Assembly: GCA_934655875.1 (NCBI GenBank)
Contig: CAKUHB010000011.1
Location: 3,903-67,902, forward strand
Source: an uncultured Oscillospiraceae bacterium
GTDB lineage: Bacteria > Bacillota > Clostridia > Oscillospirales > Oscillospiraceae
Direction of reading: 5' to 3'
Length of the DNA: 64,000 nucleotides
This document shows positions 36,000-44,959 of the stretch, in pieces. The position numbers and the translations under genes are program-made. Positions within the stretch are counted from its first letter, which is position 1. Each line of letters begins with the position of its first letter. Under the pieces are notes generated by a model that was given only the letters and a program-made list of their open reading frames with translations, ran no database searches and was not told the DNA's origin.

Positions 36000-37061
36000 A
36001 TGAATAAGAAGAAATTATTCAGTCTCCACGTCAACATGGACGACTTTATCCCCGCCACCGACGAGGAAAAGGCCTATATCGTCCAGATGCGCCCCTCGAC
36101 CACGTTCTTCAAGGACGGCGTCAAGCGCCTGTGCAAGAATAAGGTCGCACTCGTCAGCCTGATCGTCGTTCTGATCATCACGCTCTCTGCCATTCTCATC
36201 CCGGCCTTCTGGCCCTATTCCTATGACCAGCAGCTCGGCGTCCGCCCCGGCAAGCCGGTCGACGCTTCCTACAATAATCTCGCCCCGTTCACCTACGGCA
36301 AAACAGAGCTGGCAAAGATCGAAGCCGGTGAAAAGGTCTTCCCGCACGTCTTCGGCACCGACGCCGCCGGGCGCGACTATTTCATCCGCGTGGTCTACGG
36401 CACGCGCATTTCCCTCGCCGTCGGCTTCTTTGCGAGCATCATCGTGCTCATCATCGGCATGACGATCGGCTCGATCGCCGGTTACTGCGGCGGCAAGGTC
36501 GACCTCATCATCATGCGGATCGTCGATATCATCTACTCGCTGCCCGATACCCTCATGGTCATCCTGCTGGCGACTGTTCTGAAGGTCGCGCTCGGCGACA
36601 AGCTGGACGGCACGCCGCTGGCCCGGATCGGCAGCAACATCATAAGCCTGTTCATCGTCTTCGCCGTCCTCTACTGGGTCTCGATGGCGCGGCTCATCCG
36701 CGGCCAGATTCTCTCGTTGCGCGAGCAGGAATACGTGCTGGCTGCACAGGCCACGGGCGCCAAGGGCGGCTGGATCATCACGCGGCACCTTGTCCCCAAC
36801 TGCATGAGCGTCATCTTTATCTCCACTGCTTTGCAGATCCCGAACGCAATCTTTACCGAAAGCTTCCTGTCGTACCTCGGTCTCGGCGTCAACGCGCCGA
36901 TGCCGTCGCTCGGCTCTCTTGCTTCCGACGCGCTCAACGGCATCACCTCGTATCCGTACCGCATGGTGATCCCGGCGCTCATCATCTCGCTCATCGTGCT
37001 CTCTTTGAACCTCTTCGGCGATGGTCTGCGCGACGCGTTCGACCCGAAGCTCAACGGTTAA
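36000..37061 (+). CDS. oppC: Oligopeptide ABC transporter permease
   Basis: 353 residues with an N-terminal cytoplasmic stretch (about 1-45), a first helix, an external loop and the OppC core (HVFGTDAAGRDYFIRVVYG, then ATGAKGGWIITRHLVPN). Partner of OppB. AAGGAGG precedes the ATG. Confidence 0.95.
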   Translation: MNKKKLFSLHVNMDDFIPATDEEKAYIVQMRPSTTFFKDGVKRLCKNKVALVSLIVVLIITLSAILIPAFWPYSYDQQLGVRPGKPVDASYNNLAPFTYGKTELAKIEAGEKVFPHVFGTDAAGRDYFIRVVYGTRISLAVGFFASIIVLIIGMTIGSIAGYCGGKVDLIIMRIVDIIYSLPDTLMVILLATVLKVALGDKLDGTPLARIGSNIISLFIVFAVLYWVSMARLIRGQILSLREQEYVLAAQATGAKGGWIITRHLVPNCMSVIFISTALQIPNAIFTESFLSYLGLGVNAPMPSLGSLASDALNGITSYPYRMVIPALIISLIVLSLNLFGDGLRDAFDPKLNG

Positions 37062-37079
37062 GGAAGGAGGAACAGAACA

Positions 37080-38114
37080 ATGTCTTTGCTTGAAGTCCAT
37101 GATCTGCACACTTCCTTCTTCACCGACGCCGGTGAGGTCAAGGCTGTCAACGGCGTGTCGTTCTTCCTCGACAAGGGAAAGGTTCTCGGCATCGTCGGTG
37201 AATCCGGCTCCGGCAAGTCGGTCACGGCCTATTCCATCATGCAGATCCTCGCCTCGACCGGCAAGATCGTCTCCGGCTCCATCAAGCTCGATGGACAGGA
37301 GCTGGTCGGCGCGGGCGAGAGCGTCATGAAGACCGTCCGCGGCAATAGGGTCTCGATCATCTTCCAGGATCCCATGACGTCCCTGAACCCGACCTACACC
37401 ATCGGCCATCAGCTGATGGAGGCCATCACCCTGCACACGAACCGCAACCGCAAGCAGGCGTGGGAGCGTGCCGTCGAAATGCTCCGTCTTGTCAATGTCA
37501 ACGAGCCGGAAAAGCGCATGAAGCAGTATCCGTATGAATTTTCCGGCGGCATGCGCCAGCGCGTCATGATCGCCATGGCGCTCGCCTGCGAGCCGGATAT
37601 CCTGATCGCCGACGAACCGACCACCGCGCTCGACGTCACCATTCAGGCGCAGATCCTCGATCTGATGAAATCCTTACAGCAGGAGCTTGGCATGGCCATC
37701 ATCCTCATCACGCACGATCTTGGCGTTGTGGCGCAGATGTGCGACGAGGTCATCGTCATGTACGCCGGTTCCATCTGCGAGCAGGGCACGGCGGACGAGA
37801 TCTTCTACAATCCCCGCCACGAATACACCAAGGGCCTGCTCCGCTCCATTCCGTCGTCGAGCAACATCGGCGAAAAGCTGGAGCCGATCAAGGGCACACC
37901 GATCGATCTGCTGAACATGCCCGCCGGGTGTCCGTTTGCCCCGCGGTGCGACGCAGCCATGAAGATCTGCCTGCGCGAGCGCGCCGAGCGCATGCGCATC
38001 AACGACGATCATCTGGCGTCCTGCTGGATGAATGTCAAACTGGGCGTTGAGGACGGCAGCATCGCGCTGTCGGACGCTGAGAATCCGGAACAGAAGGACG
38101 GTGCCGACGCATGA
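37080..38114 (+). CDS. oppD: Oligopeptide ABC transporter ATPase
   Basis: 344 residues: Walker A GESGSGKS, signature FSGGMRQRV, Walker B ILIADEPTTALDVT, and the Opp/Dpp C-terminal Cys-containing segment (GCPFAPRCDAAMKIC). Overlaps oppF by 4 bases (ATGA). Confidence 0.95.
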   Translation: MSLLEVHDLHTSFFTDAGEVKAVNGVSFFLDKGKVLGIVGESGSGKSVTAYSIMQILASTGKIVSGSIKLDGQELVGAGESVMKTVRGNRVSIIFQDPMTSLNPTYTIGHQLMEAITLHTNRNRKQAWERAVEMLRLVNVNEPEKRMKQYPYEFSGGMRQRVMIAMALACEPDILIADEPTTALDVTIQAQILDLMKSLQQELGMAIILITHDLGVVAQMCDEVIVMYAGSICEQGTADEIFYNPRHEYTKGLLRSIPSSSNIGEKLEPIKGTPIDLLNMPAGCPFAPRCDAAMKICLRERAERMRINDDHLASCWMNVKLGVEDGSIALSDAENPEQKDGADA

Positions 38115-39097
38115 AAAACGAAACTGCTCAGCCGATCATTGAGGTACGCAACCTGAAGGAGTACTTCAACATCAATATGGGCCTTCTGCGCACCAAGCCC
38201 CTGAAGGCCGTCGATAACGTCAGCTTCTCCATCCATCCGGGCGAAACGCTCGGTCTGGTCGGTGAATCCGGCTGCGGCAAGACGACGGTCGGCCGCACCA
38301 TCCTGCACCTCTACAAGCCCACCGCCGGCGAGGTCATCTACAACGGCAAGCCCATCCGCACCAAGGCCGACATTCAGGCCTTCCGCGGCAAGGCGTCCAT
38401 GGTCTTTCAGGATCCGTATTCTTCTCTGAACCCACGTATGACGGTCACCGATATCATCGGCGAGCCGCTGGACGTGCACAAGCTCTATTCCAGCAAGCAG
38501 GAGCGGCAGGACCGCATTCTGGAGCTGATGGGCTATGTCGGCCTGAACTCCGAGCATGCCGCGCGGTACGCGCATGAGTTCTCCGGCGGTCAGCGGCAGC
38601 GCATCGGCATTGCCCGCGCGCTGGCGGTCAATCCGGACTTCATCGTCTGCGACGAGCCGGTCTCCGCGCTGGACGTGTCCATTCAGGCGCAGGTCATCAA
38701 CATGTTCGCCGAGCTACAGGAAAAATTCGGCCTGACGTATCTGTTTATCGCCCATGACCTGCTGGTCGTGCGCCATATCTCCGACCGCATCGCCGTCATG
38801 TACCTCGGCAAGATGGTCGAGCTGGCCGACGCCAGCGAGATCTATGACCATCCCCTGCACCCGTATTCCAAGTCGCTTCTGTCGGCTGTTCCGGTTCCGG
38901 ATCCGAAGATCGCGCGTGCGAACAAGCGTATCGTTCTCTCCGGCGATATCCCGAGTCCCCTGAACGCCCCGAGCGGCTGCCCGTTCCGTACCCGCTGCCC
39001 GTATGCGTGCGACAAGTGCGCCGAGAGCATGCCGGAGTTCAAGGAGGTCTCCTCCGGCCACTTCGTCGCCTGCCACCGGGTCGGCGAGATCAATTAA
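38111..39097 (+). CDS. oppF: Oligopeptide ABC transporter ATPase
   Basis: 328 residues: Walker A GESGCGKTT, signature FSGGQRQRI, Walker B FIVCDEPVSALDVS and the C-terminal GCPFRTRCPYACDKC segment. Second ATPase of the Opp complex. Confidence 0.95.
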   Translation: MKNETAQPIIEVRNLKEYFNINMGLLRTKPLKAVDNVSFSIHPGETLGLVGESGCGKTTVGRTILHLYKPTAGEVIYNGKPIRTKADIQAFRGKASMVFQDPYSSLNPRMTVTDIIGEPLDVHKLYSSKQERQDRILELMGYVGLNSEHAARYAHEFSGGQRQRIGIARALAVNPDFIVCDEPVSALDVSIQAQVINMFAELQEKFGLTYLFIAHDLLVVRHISDRIAVMYLGKMVELADASEIYDHPLHPYSKSLLSAVPVPDPKIARANKRIVLSGDIPSPLNAPSGCPFRTRCPYACDKCAESMPEFKEVSSGHFVACHRVGEIN

Positions 39098-39163
39098 GGT
39101 TCTCTTGTGATCTTCATATGCACCTGCATATTGAGATAAATTTTTGAAAGGATGTATCAAAAA

Positions 39164-41047
39164 ATGAAAAAAATGATCGCTCTTTTGCTGGCGCTGGTCA
39201 TGGTTTTCTCCCTGGTTGCATGCAGCAGCTCCGCTCCCGCTGCCGATACCTCCACGGACACGACCACCAATGACACCGCCGCGACCCCCGCTGACACCGC
39301 TGCTGACACGACCGGCACCGGTGCAAGCGAAATCAACGTCTGCCTGGCTTCCGAGCCTGACACCGTTGACCCGGCTCTGAACTCCTCCGTTGACGGCGCT
39401 ACGATGCTGGCACACCTGTTCTCCGGCCTTGCCAAGTGGGCACAGGACGAGAACGGCAACCTGGAGATCGTTGCTGACGCAGCGACCGAGCTGCCCGAGG
39501 GCGTCGTCAATGAGGACGGCACCGTCACCTACACCTACACGCTGCGCGACGGTCTTGTCTGGTCCGACGGCCAGCCCGTCACGGCCGGCGACTTCGCGTT
39601 CGCATGGCAGCGCGCCGCTTCCACCGAGCTGGCAGCCGACTACGGCTACATGTTCGAGGTCGTTGACGGCTACAGCGACATCTGGGCCACCGACGACGAC
39701 GGCAACTACCTGAACCCCGACGCCAAGCTGAACGTTGTCGCAGTCGACGACAAGACCCTTGAGGTCACCACTGCCAACTACGTTGCATACTGGAATGAGC
39801 TGCTCGCCTTCCCGACCTACTTCCCGGTCCGTGAGGATGTCGTCTCCAACGACGCATGGGCGACCGATCCCTCCACCTACGTCTGCAACGGCCCGTACAC
39901 CATGGAGTCCTGGGAGCACAACAGCGTTATCACGCTGGCCAAGAACCCCAACTTCTATGACGCCGCCGAGATCACCATGGACAAGATCAACTTCTATCTG
40001 TCCGACGATGCCAACAACATGCTCTCCAACTTCAAGAACGGCAGCTGGCAGCTCATCGACGATGTGCCCACCAACGAGATCGCCGCTCTGAAGTCTGAAT
40101 ATCCCGACGAGTTCGTGATCGCCGGCCAGATCGGCACCTACTACGTCTGCTGGAACATCAACGAGGACATTCTCCCCGCTTCCTCCACGCTGACCGGCGA
40201 CGAGGCTGAGCAGGCCAAGGCCGAGATCCGCAGCGCCATCGCTCTGCTGTTCGACCGCAACTACATCGTCGAGGAGATCGGTCAGGCCGGTCAGGTTCCG
40301 GCTTCCTCCTTCGTCGCTATGGGCATGACCAACCCCGACGGCACGCAGTTCTATCAGACCGCCGGCGACAGCAGCGACTACTACGGCTACTATGACGTTT
40401 CCACCGACGCTTACGAGTCCAACTTTGAATCCGCCGTCGAGACTCTGAAGAAGTACTACACCTATGACGAGTCCACCGGTATGTTCACCGACTTCCCGAC
40501 CCTGACCTACCTGTACAACACCTCCGAAGGCCACAAGGCGATCGGCGAGTACCTGCAGTCCGCTCTGGCAGCTGTCGGCATCACCATGAACCTTGAGAAC
40601 CAGGAATGGGCGACCTTCCTGAACACGCGTAAGGCCGGCGATTACTCCATCGCCCGTAACGGCTGGCTGGCCGACTACAATGACCCGATCTGCTTCCTTG
40701 ACATGTGGGTCACGAACTCCGGCAACAACGACGTCCAGTTCGGCAGAGGTGCTGCTGCTGACGCCAAGATCTACTCGATCGACCTGACGCCGTACGGCTA
40801 TGACACCAAGGTCGAGAACGGCACGTGGGCAGAGACCTATGACGTTCTGATCTCCGCGATCAAGACCTGCACCGACCCGGAAGCCCGCTATGAAATGATG
40901 CACACCGCAGAGGATATGCTGATGAGCACCGGCTGCATCGTCCCGCTGTACTTCTACACGGACATCTACATGCTCTCCAGCAACGTCAGCGGCTTCTTCT
41001 CCAACCCGCTCGGCTACAAGTACTTCATGTACTGCACCATCGCCTGA
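39164..41047 (+). CDS. oppA: Oligopeptide-binding lipoprotein
   Basis: 627 residues. Lipoprotein signal with Cys20 (SLVACSSS), a Thr/Asp/Ala-rich linker (about 22-55), then an SBP_bac_5 domain (INVCLASEPDTVDPAL, VTYTYTLRDGLVWSDG). Start taken at the second ATG (39164), 11 bases after AAAGGA; the ATG at 39152 overlaps that site. Codon use is unusually even and rich in GCC/GAC/ACC, which suggests high expression. The substrate may be peptides; nothing narrows it further. Confidence 0.94.
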   Translation: MKKMIALLLALVMVFSLVACSSSAPAADTSTDTTTNDTAATPADTAADTTGTGASEINVCLASEPDTVDPALNSSVDGATMLAHLFSGLAKWAQDENGNLEIVADAATELPEGVVNEDGTVTYTYTLRDGLVWSDGQPVTAGDFAFAWQRAASTELAADYGYMFEVVDGYSDIWATDDDGNYLNPDAKLNVVAVDDKTLEVTTANYVAYWNELLAFPTYFPVREDVVSNDAWATDPSTYVCNGPYTMESWEHNSVITLAKNPNFYDAAEITMDKINFYLSDDANNMLSNFKNGSWQLIDDVPTNEIAALKSEYPDEFVIAGQIGTYYVCWNINEDILPASSTLTGDEAEQAKAEIRSAIALLFDRNYIVEEIGQAGQVPASSFVAMGMTNPDGTQFYQTAGDSSDYYGYYDVSTDAYESNFESAVETLKKYYTYDESTGMFTDFPTLTYLYNTSEGHKAIGEYLQSALAAVGITMNLENQEWATFLNTRKAGDYSIARNGWLADYNDPICFLDMWVTNSGNNDVQFGRGAAADAKIYSIDLTPYGYDTKVENGTWAETYDVLISAIKTCTDPEARYEMMHTAEDMLMSTGCIVPLYFYTDIYMLSSNVSGFFSNPLGYKYFMYCTIA

Positions 41048-41061
41048 TTGCTTTTGCAAAC

Positions 41062-41088
41062 CGCCCCTGCTCCGGCAGGGGCGATTTT
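41062..41088 (+). terminator. Terminator of the opp operon
   Basis: Perfect 9-base stem CGCCCCTGC / GCAGGGGCG, 4-base loop, then ATTTTTG. Confidence 0.92.
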
Positions 41089-41144
41089 TGCTGTTTTGGC
41101 CAGTTTTCCGGCACCTTTTTGCCGAAAAATCGTGCAGGCGGATC

Positions 41145-41173
41145 TTGCATTTTTCCGGCTCGCATGCTATAGT
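41145..41173 (+). promoter_or_regulatory. Promoter overlapping the first 71-bp repeat
   Basis: TTGCAT (41145-41150), 17-base spacer, TATAGT (41168-41173). The -35 lies outside the repeat and the -10 inside it. The second repeat copies the -10 (41239-41244) but the matching -35 position reads TCTAAC, so the copy is a poorer promoter. Confidence 0.65.
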
Positions 41174-41300
41174 GTATCAGCGGAATTGATAGACGCCCGG
41201 CATATGTTAGTCGCGTCTAACTTTTCCCGCTCGCATGCTATAGTGTATCAGCGGAATTGATAGACGCCCGGCATATGTTAGTCGCGTCTAACTTTTCCCG
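41159..41300. repeat. Perfect 71-bp tandem duplication upstream of a metal-ATPase operon
   Basis: 41159-41229 and 41230-41300 are identical base for base. Each copy holds a TATAGT -10 element, a hairpin-forming pair TAGACGC / GCGTCTA, and a near-palindrome GTTAGTCGCGTCTAAC (41206-41221 and 41277-41292). The dyad has the GTTAG/CTAAC half-sites seen in DtxR/IdeR-type metal-regulator sites (inference). The array ends 48 bases before the small membrane-protein gene. Confidence 0.95.
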
Positions 41301-41348
41301 CGGACGCAGATTTACAGTTTATGAAACTATTACGTAGGAGGATTTCTT

Positions 41349-41606
41349 ATGAAACATCTTGGTTTATTTGCAGCAGGCGTTCTGTTCGGCACCGCGGGTC
41401 TCAAGATTCTCAGCAGCAAGGAAGCAAAGACGGTCTACGCGCACACCACCGCAGCCGTTCTGCGCGCCAAGGACTGCGTCATGCACACCGTGACGAACAT
41501 CCGCGAGGGCGCTGACGACATCTACGCCGACGCCAAGGCCATCAACGACCGCCGCGCCGAAGAGACCGCGCCCGAAGTCATCGAGGACGCCGCAGACGCC
41601 GAGTAA
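41349..41606 (+). CDS. Small membrane-anchored protein (DUF6110-like)
   Basis: 85 residues: a hydrophobic, Gly-rich N-terminus (HLGLFAAGVLFGTAGLKIL), then a helical, charged tail ending in an acidic run (EETAPEVIEDAADAE). Strong AGGAGG before the ATG. Small proteins of this kind stand before P-type ATPase genes in Clostridia, and the next gene is one. Function unknown; a partner or metal-chaperone role is a guess. The family name is from memory. Confidence 0.8.
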   Translation: MKHLGLFAAGVLFGTAGLKILSSKEAKTVYAHTTAAVLRAKDCVMHTVTNIREGADDIYADAKAINDRRAEETAPEVIEDAADAE

Positions 41607-41627
41607 GGCCCAGTTCCAGCTCACCCG

Positions 41628-41652
41628 AAGAGCCGCGCGTCCCGCGGCTCTT
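41628..41652 (+). other. Hairpin between the small protein and the ATPase gene
   Basis: Ten-base perfect stem (AAGAGCCGCG / CGCGGCTCTT), 5-base loop, with only CTTGCATTCGG after it. Without a T run it is more likely an mRNA-stability or partial attenuation element than a terminator. Confidence 0.5.
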
Positions 41653-41680
41653 CTTGCATTCGGAGGTTCACAGGTTCAAT

Positions 41681-43780
41681 ATGAAATGCAAAATCCTGCA
41701 TGAGACCCGCGGGCGCATGCGCGTGCATCTTTGCTGTAGGAGCATGTCGCTGCGCGAAGCGGATATTCTCGAATACTATCTCAAAAACGTCTCCGGCGTC
41801 GCGTCGGTCAAGGTCTTTGACCGCACGCAGGACGCCGTTGTCACCTATGACGCTGACCGCGCCGCCGTCGTTCAGGCGCTGGCCGCGTTCCGCTTCACCT
41901 CGGAAGCGGCGCTCGCCCTCCTGCCGGAGCATACCTCCCGCGCGCTGAACCGCGAGTATGAGGACAAGCTGGTCTTCACGGTTGCCCGCCGCGCGTTCTC
42001 GAAGCTGTTTCTGCCGCTGCCGGTCCGGTCGGCCATTGCGCTCGTCCGGTCGGTCAAGTACATCCGCGAGGGGTTGACCGCGCTGCTGCACGGCAAGCTG
42101 TCTGTCGCCGTGCTGGATGCGACGGCCGTGACCGTCTCGATGGTGCGCGGCGACTTCAATACCGCGGGCTCCGTCATGTTCATGCTGCGGCTCGGCGAAA
42201 TTCTGGAGGAGTGGACACACAAGAAGTCCGTCGCCGATCTGGCTGGCGCGATGGCGCTGAACGTCGACAAGGTGTGGCTCCAGTCCGGCGAGACCGAGCT
42301 GCTCGTCCCCATCGGCGACGTCAAGCCCGGCGACCGTATGATCGTGCGCACCGGCAATCTCATCCCGCTCGACGGCAAGGTCGTCTCCGGCGAAGCGACC
42401 GTCAATCAGGCTTCGATCACCGGCGAATCCATGCCGGTGCCCAAGCACGCGGGCAGCTATGTCTACGCCGGAACCGTCGCCGAAGAGGGCGAATGCGTCG
42501 TGTGCGTGGAAAAGGCGCTTGGCAGCGGCCGGTATGACCGGATCGTCCACATGATCGAAGAATCCGAAAAGCTCAAATCCACCGCCGAGGACAAGGCCGC
42601 GCGCCTGGCCGACCGGCTCGTTCCCTATACGCTGGGCGGGACAGCGCTGACGTACCTGCTCACGCGCAACGTCACGAAGATGCTGGCCGTGCTGATGGTC
42701 GACTTCTCGTGCGCGCTCAAGCTCGCCATGCCCATTGCGGTGCTCTCCGCCATGCGCGAGAGCAGCAGTCATCATATTTCCGTCAAGGGCGGCCGCTTCC
42801 TTGAAGCTGTCTCCAAGGCCGACACGGTCGTCTTTGACAAGACCGGCACGCTGACCTACGCCATGCCGAAGGTCGCGGAGATCGTCACCTTTGACGGCTA
42901 TCAGGAGCCCGACATGCTGCGTCTGGCCGCCTGTCTGGAGGAGCATTATCCGCACTCCATGGCCAACGCCGTCGTGGAGGAAGCCAAGCAGCGCGGGCTG
43001 TCGCACGCGGAATATCATTCGCAGGTGCAGTACGTCGTCGCGCACGGCATCTCCAGCAAGGTCAACGACAAGACTGTCCTCATCGGCAGCGCGCACTTCG
43101 TCTTTGAGGACGAGGGCTGCGTGGTGCCGGAGGGCGAGCAGGAGAAGTTCGATTCCCTGCCCGCACAGTATTCCCACCTGTATCTGTGCATCGCGGGCCG
43201 TCTGGCTGCGGTCATCTGCATCTCCGACCCGCTGCGTGCGGAAGCAAAGGACGCCATCCAGGCGCTGCACGCCTGCGGCATCAGCAAGGTCGTCATGATG
43301 ACCGGCGATAACCGCAAGACCGCCGCATCCGTGGCTGCTGAGGTCGGCGTGGATGAATATTATGCCGAGGTCCTTCCGGAGGACAAGGCCGCCTTCATCC
43401 GTAAAGAAAAGGCCGCCGGGCGCACGGTCATCATGATCGGCGACGGCGTCAACGACTCGCCTGCCCTGTCGGAAGCGGACGCCGGCGTGGCGATCTCGAC
43501 CGGCGCGGCCATCGCGCGGGAGATCGCCGATATCACCATCGCATCCGAGGATCTGTTTGAGCTGGTCACGCTCCGAAGGATCAGCGAAGCGCTGATGGAT
43601 CGTATCCACCGCAACTACCGCTTCATCGTCGGCTTCAACTTCGGTCTGATCGTGCTCGGCGTGGCTGGCATCCTGCCGCCGACCACCTCGGCGCTGCTGC
43701 ACAACACGTCCACGCTTGCGATCAGTCTCAAGAGCATGACGAACCTCCTCCACGAGGAGCCGGAGACAAATCACGACTGA
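41681..43780 (+). CDS. P1B-type metal-transporting ATPase with a non-CPC membrane motif
   Basis: 699 residues from MKCKILHETRGRMRV. N-terminal ~75 residues resemble a heavy-metal-associated fold but lack its CxxC. The ATPase core follows: ITGESMPV (actuator), D386-KTGT phosphorylation motif, GDGVNDSPAL hinge. In the membrane helix before D386, where P1B pumps have CPC, the sequence is S343-C-A-L-K (DFSCALKLAMP). A single Cys suggests a metal preference other than Cu+ or Zn/Cd; which metal is unknown. The GGAGG site is 12-14 bases from the ATG, a long spacing. Confidence 0.88.
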   Translation: MKCKILHETRGRMRVHLCCRSMSLREADILEYYLKNVSGVASVKVFDRTQDAVVTYDADRAAVVQALAAFRFTSEAALALLPEHTSRALNREYEDKLVFTVARRAFSKLFLPLPVRSAIALVRSVKYIREGLTALLHGKLSVAVLDATAVTVSMVRGDFNTAGSVMFMLRLGEILEEWTHKKSVADLAGAMALNVDKVWLQSGETELLVPIGDVKPGDRMIVRTGNLIPLDGKVVSGEATVNQASITGESMPVPKHAGSYVYAGTVAEEGECVVCVEKALGSGRYDRIVHMIEESEKLKSTAEDKAARLADRLVPYTLGGTALTYLLTRNVTKMLAVLMVDFSCALKLAMPIAVLSAMRESSSHHISVKGGRFLEAVSKADTVVFDKTGTLTYAMPKVAEIVTFDGYQEPDMLRLAACLEEHYPHSMANAVVEEAKQRGLSHAEYHSQVQYVVAHGISSKVNDKTVLIGSAHFVFEDEGCVVPEGEQEKFDSLPAQYSHLYLCIAGRLAAVICISDPLRAEAKDAIQALHACGISKVVMMTGDNRKTAASVAAEVGVDEYYAEVLPEDKAAFIRKEKAAGRTVIMIGDGVNDSPALSEADAGVAISTGAAIAREIADITIASEDLFELVTLRRISEALMDRIHRNYRFIVGFNFGLIVLGVAGILPPTTSALLHNTSTLAISLKSMTNLLHEEPETNHD

Positions 43781-43789
43781 CATATCGTA

Positions 43790-43819
43790 AACCCGCCCGG
43801 ACAGCTGTCCGGGCGGGTT
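43790..43819 (+). terminator. Terminator after the metal ATPase gene
   Basis: Perfect 30-base palindrome: stem AACCCGCCCGGACAG with its complement, 9 bases after the stop, followed by GCTTTGC. Confidence 0.8.
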
Positions 43820-43854
43820 GCTTTGCTGTATGAACTTCAAGCATTTCTGCAAAC

Positions 43855-43885
43855 TGCCCCCGGCATGCGGTGCATGCCGGGGGCA
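43855..43885 (-). terminator. Terminator-like hairpin for the convergent gene
   Basis: Fourteen-base stem (TGCCCCCGGCATGC / GCATGCCGGGGGCA) with a 3-base loop, 25 bases after the stop of the - strand gene. Confidence 0.7.
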
Positions 43886-43910
43886 TCGTTTCGTCTTTTG
43901 GCGGTCCAGC

Positions 43911-44846
43911 TTATCCTCTGGTCTCCTGCGAGATCGCGCGGATGGCGTTGAGCGCGAAGCCGTGCTCTTCGAGCGTGATGACGCTGCCGCAGTACGGGCA
44001 CTTGGCGCTGGCGTTGATCTCGACGGGCGCGCCGCAGTTCGGGCAGTTGACGGTCTGCATCGTCTTGCCCTTTTCCGTCTTCGTGCCGGTCGGGCGGACA
44101 AGATCCCATTCGTAGACCATAAACTTCTCCTTGTCCTTGCTGCCGGAGATGAGCTTGCCGGTCGCGTCGTCAAGCGTATAGTCGACAATGCGCGTGTTGA
44201 GCCGGGCGACGAGCACGTCGTTGCCGCCCTCCTGGCACCAGCCGCGGAAGCTGACACCGAGGACCGCGATGCGCTCGATATAATTGGTCTGGCCCTGCTG
44301 CTTCTTGCGCTGGAGCTGATTGTCCATCTGCGTATAGAAGGCGTCGGTGCAGTACGGCCGGATCGCCGAAATGTCCTTCTTCTGCCAGCCATCCTGCATC
44401 TGTACGTAGAGGTTCGAGAGCTTCGAGGTCAGCTCGGTCTCATCGAAGGCTTCATCCAGCTGCCGGTAGTCGGCAATCGGCTTCAGCTTGCGGTTTGCAG
44501 CTGCCGACCAGCTGACGCCGCCGTTCTTTCCGGCCCTTCCGCCCTTGGTACCCTTCCTGGAGGGCTTAAACATCACGTAGGCGATGATCAGCACGATCAG
44601 AATGATGACCGACACTGTGTTGAAGTCACCCCCGGAGGAATCGGAATCATAATAGTAATCATCGCCGGACGAGCTCCAGTCGGAGGAGCTGTCCCAGCTG
44701 GAATCCGAGCTGCCCCAGTCAGAGCTGCCGTAATCGGAGTCACCGGAAAAATCGCCAAAATCCGCGCCTGCCGCGATCGCCGCAGCCAGCACGATACAGA
44801 TACACAGCGCCAGCGCGAGCAGGCGCCGCAAAGCCGTCTTGTTCAT
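43911..44846 (-). CDS. TIM44-like secreted/membrane protein with zinc-ribbon end
   Basis: 311 residues from MNKTALRRLL, after AAGGGG. Signal peptide (cut near residue 28), a low-complexity stretch of Ser, Asp, Trp and Tyr (about 30-75), one membrane helix (about 78-95), a basic linker, a TIM44-like domain (about 115-270; LSNLYVQMQDGWQKKDISAI) and a C-terminal zinc ribbon (CPNCGAP ... CPYCGS). TIM44-like domains bind membranes or partner proteins; the role in Clostridia is unknown. Confidence 0.82.
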   Translation of the reverse strand: MNKTALRRLLALALCICIVLAAAIAAGADFGDFSGDSDYGSSDWGSSDSSWDSSSDWSSSGDDYYYDSDSSGGDFNTVSVIILIVLIIAYVMFKPSRKGTKGGRAGKNGGVSWSAAANRKLKPIADYRQLDEAFDETELTSKLSNLYVQMQDGWQKKDISAIRPYCTDAFYTQMDNQLQRKKQQGQTNYIERIAVLGVSFRGWCQEGGNDVLVARLNTRIVDYTLDDATGKLISGSKDKEKFMVYEWDLVRPTGTKTEKGKTMQTVNCPNCGAPVEINASAKCPYCGSVITLEEHGFALNAIRAISQETRG

Positions 44847-44876
44847 CGGGAATACCCCTTTCTTCTCTTTTTTATC

Positions 44877-44906
44877 AGTATAGCATCCAACCCTGCCCGC
44901 TGGCAA
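44877..44906 (-). promoter_or_regulatory. Promoter of the TIM44-like gene
   Basis: On the - strand: TTGCCA (44901-44906), 18-base spacer, TATACT (44877-44882), about 31 bases before the ATG. Confidence 0.62.
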
Positions 44907-44917
44907 GCAAAATTACA

Positions 44918-44943
44918 GCCCGGCGGAAAATCTTCCGCCGGGC
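44918..44943 (-). terminator. Terminator of the trpXYZ operon
   Basis: Perfect 11-base stem GCCCGGCGGAA / TTCCGCCGGGC with a 4-base loop, followed on the - strand by TGTAATTTTGC, 17 bases after the trpZ stop. Confidence 0.82.
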
Positions 44944-44959
44944 ATAAAATTTGCAATTT

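Noticed and set aside
38714..41059. 781-codon open frame on the - strand over oppF and oppA
   Set aside because: Repetitive Val/Gly/Asp-rich reading caused by the biased codons of oppA (GAC, GTC, GCC); no start signal.
41621..44392. 923-codon frame on the - strand
   Set aside because: Antisense to the metal ATPase and crossing two terminators; Arg/His/Asp-rich with no domains.
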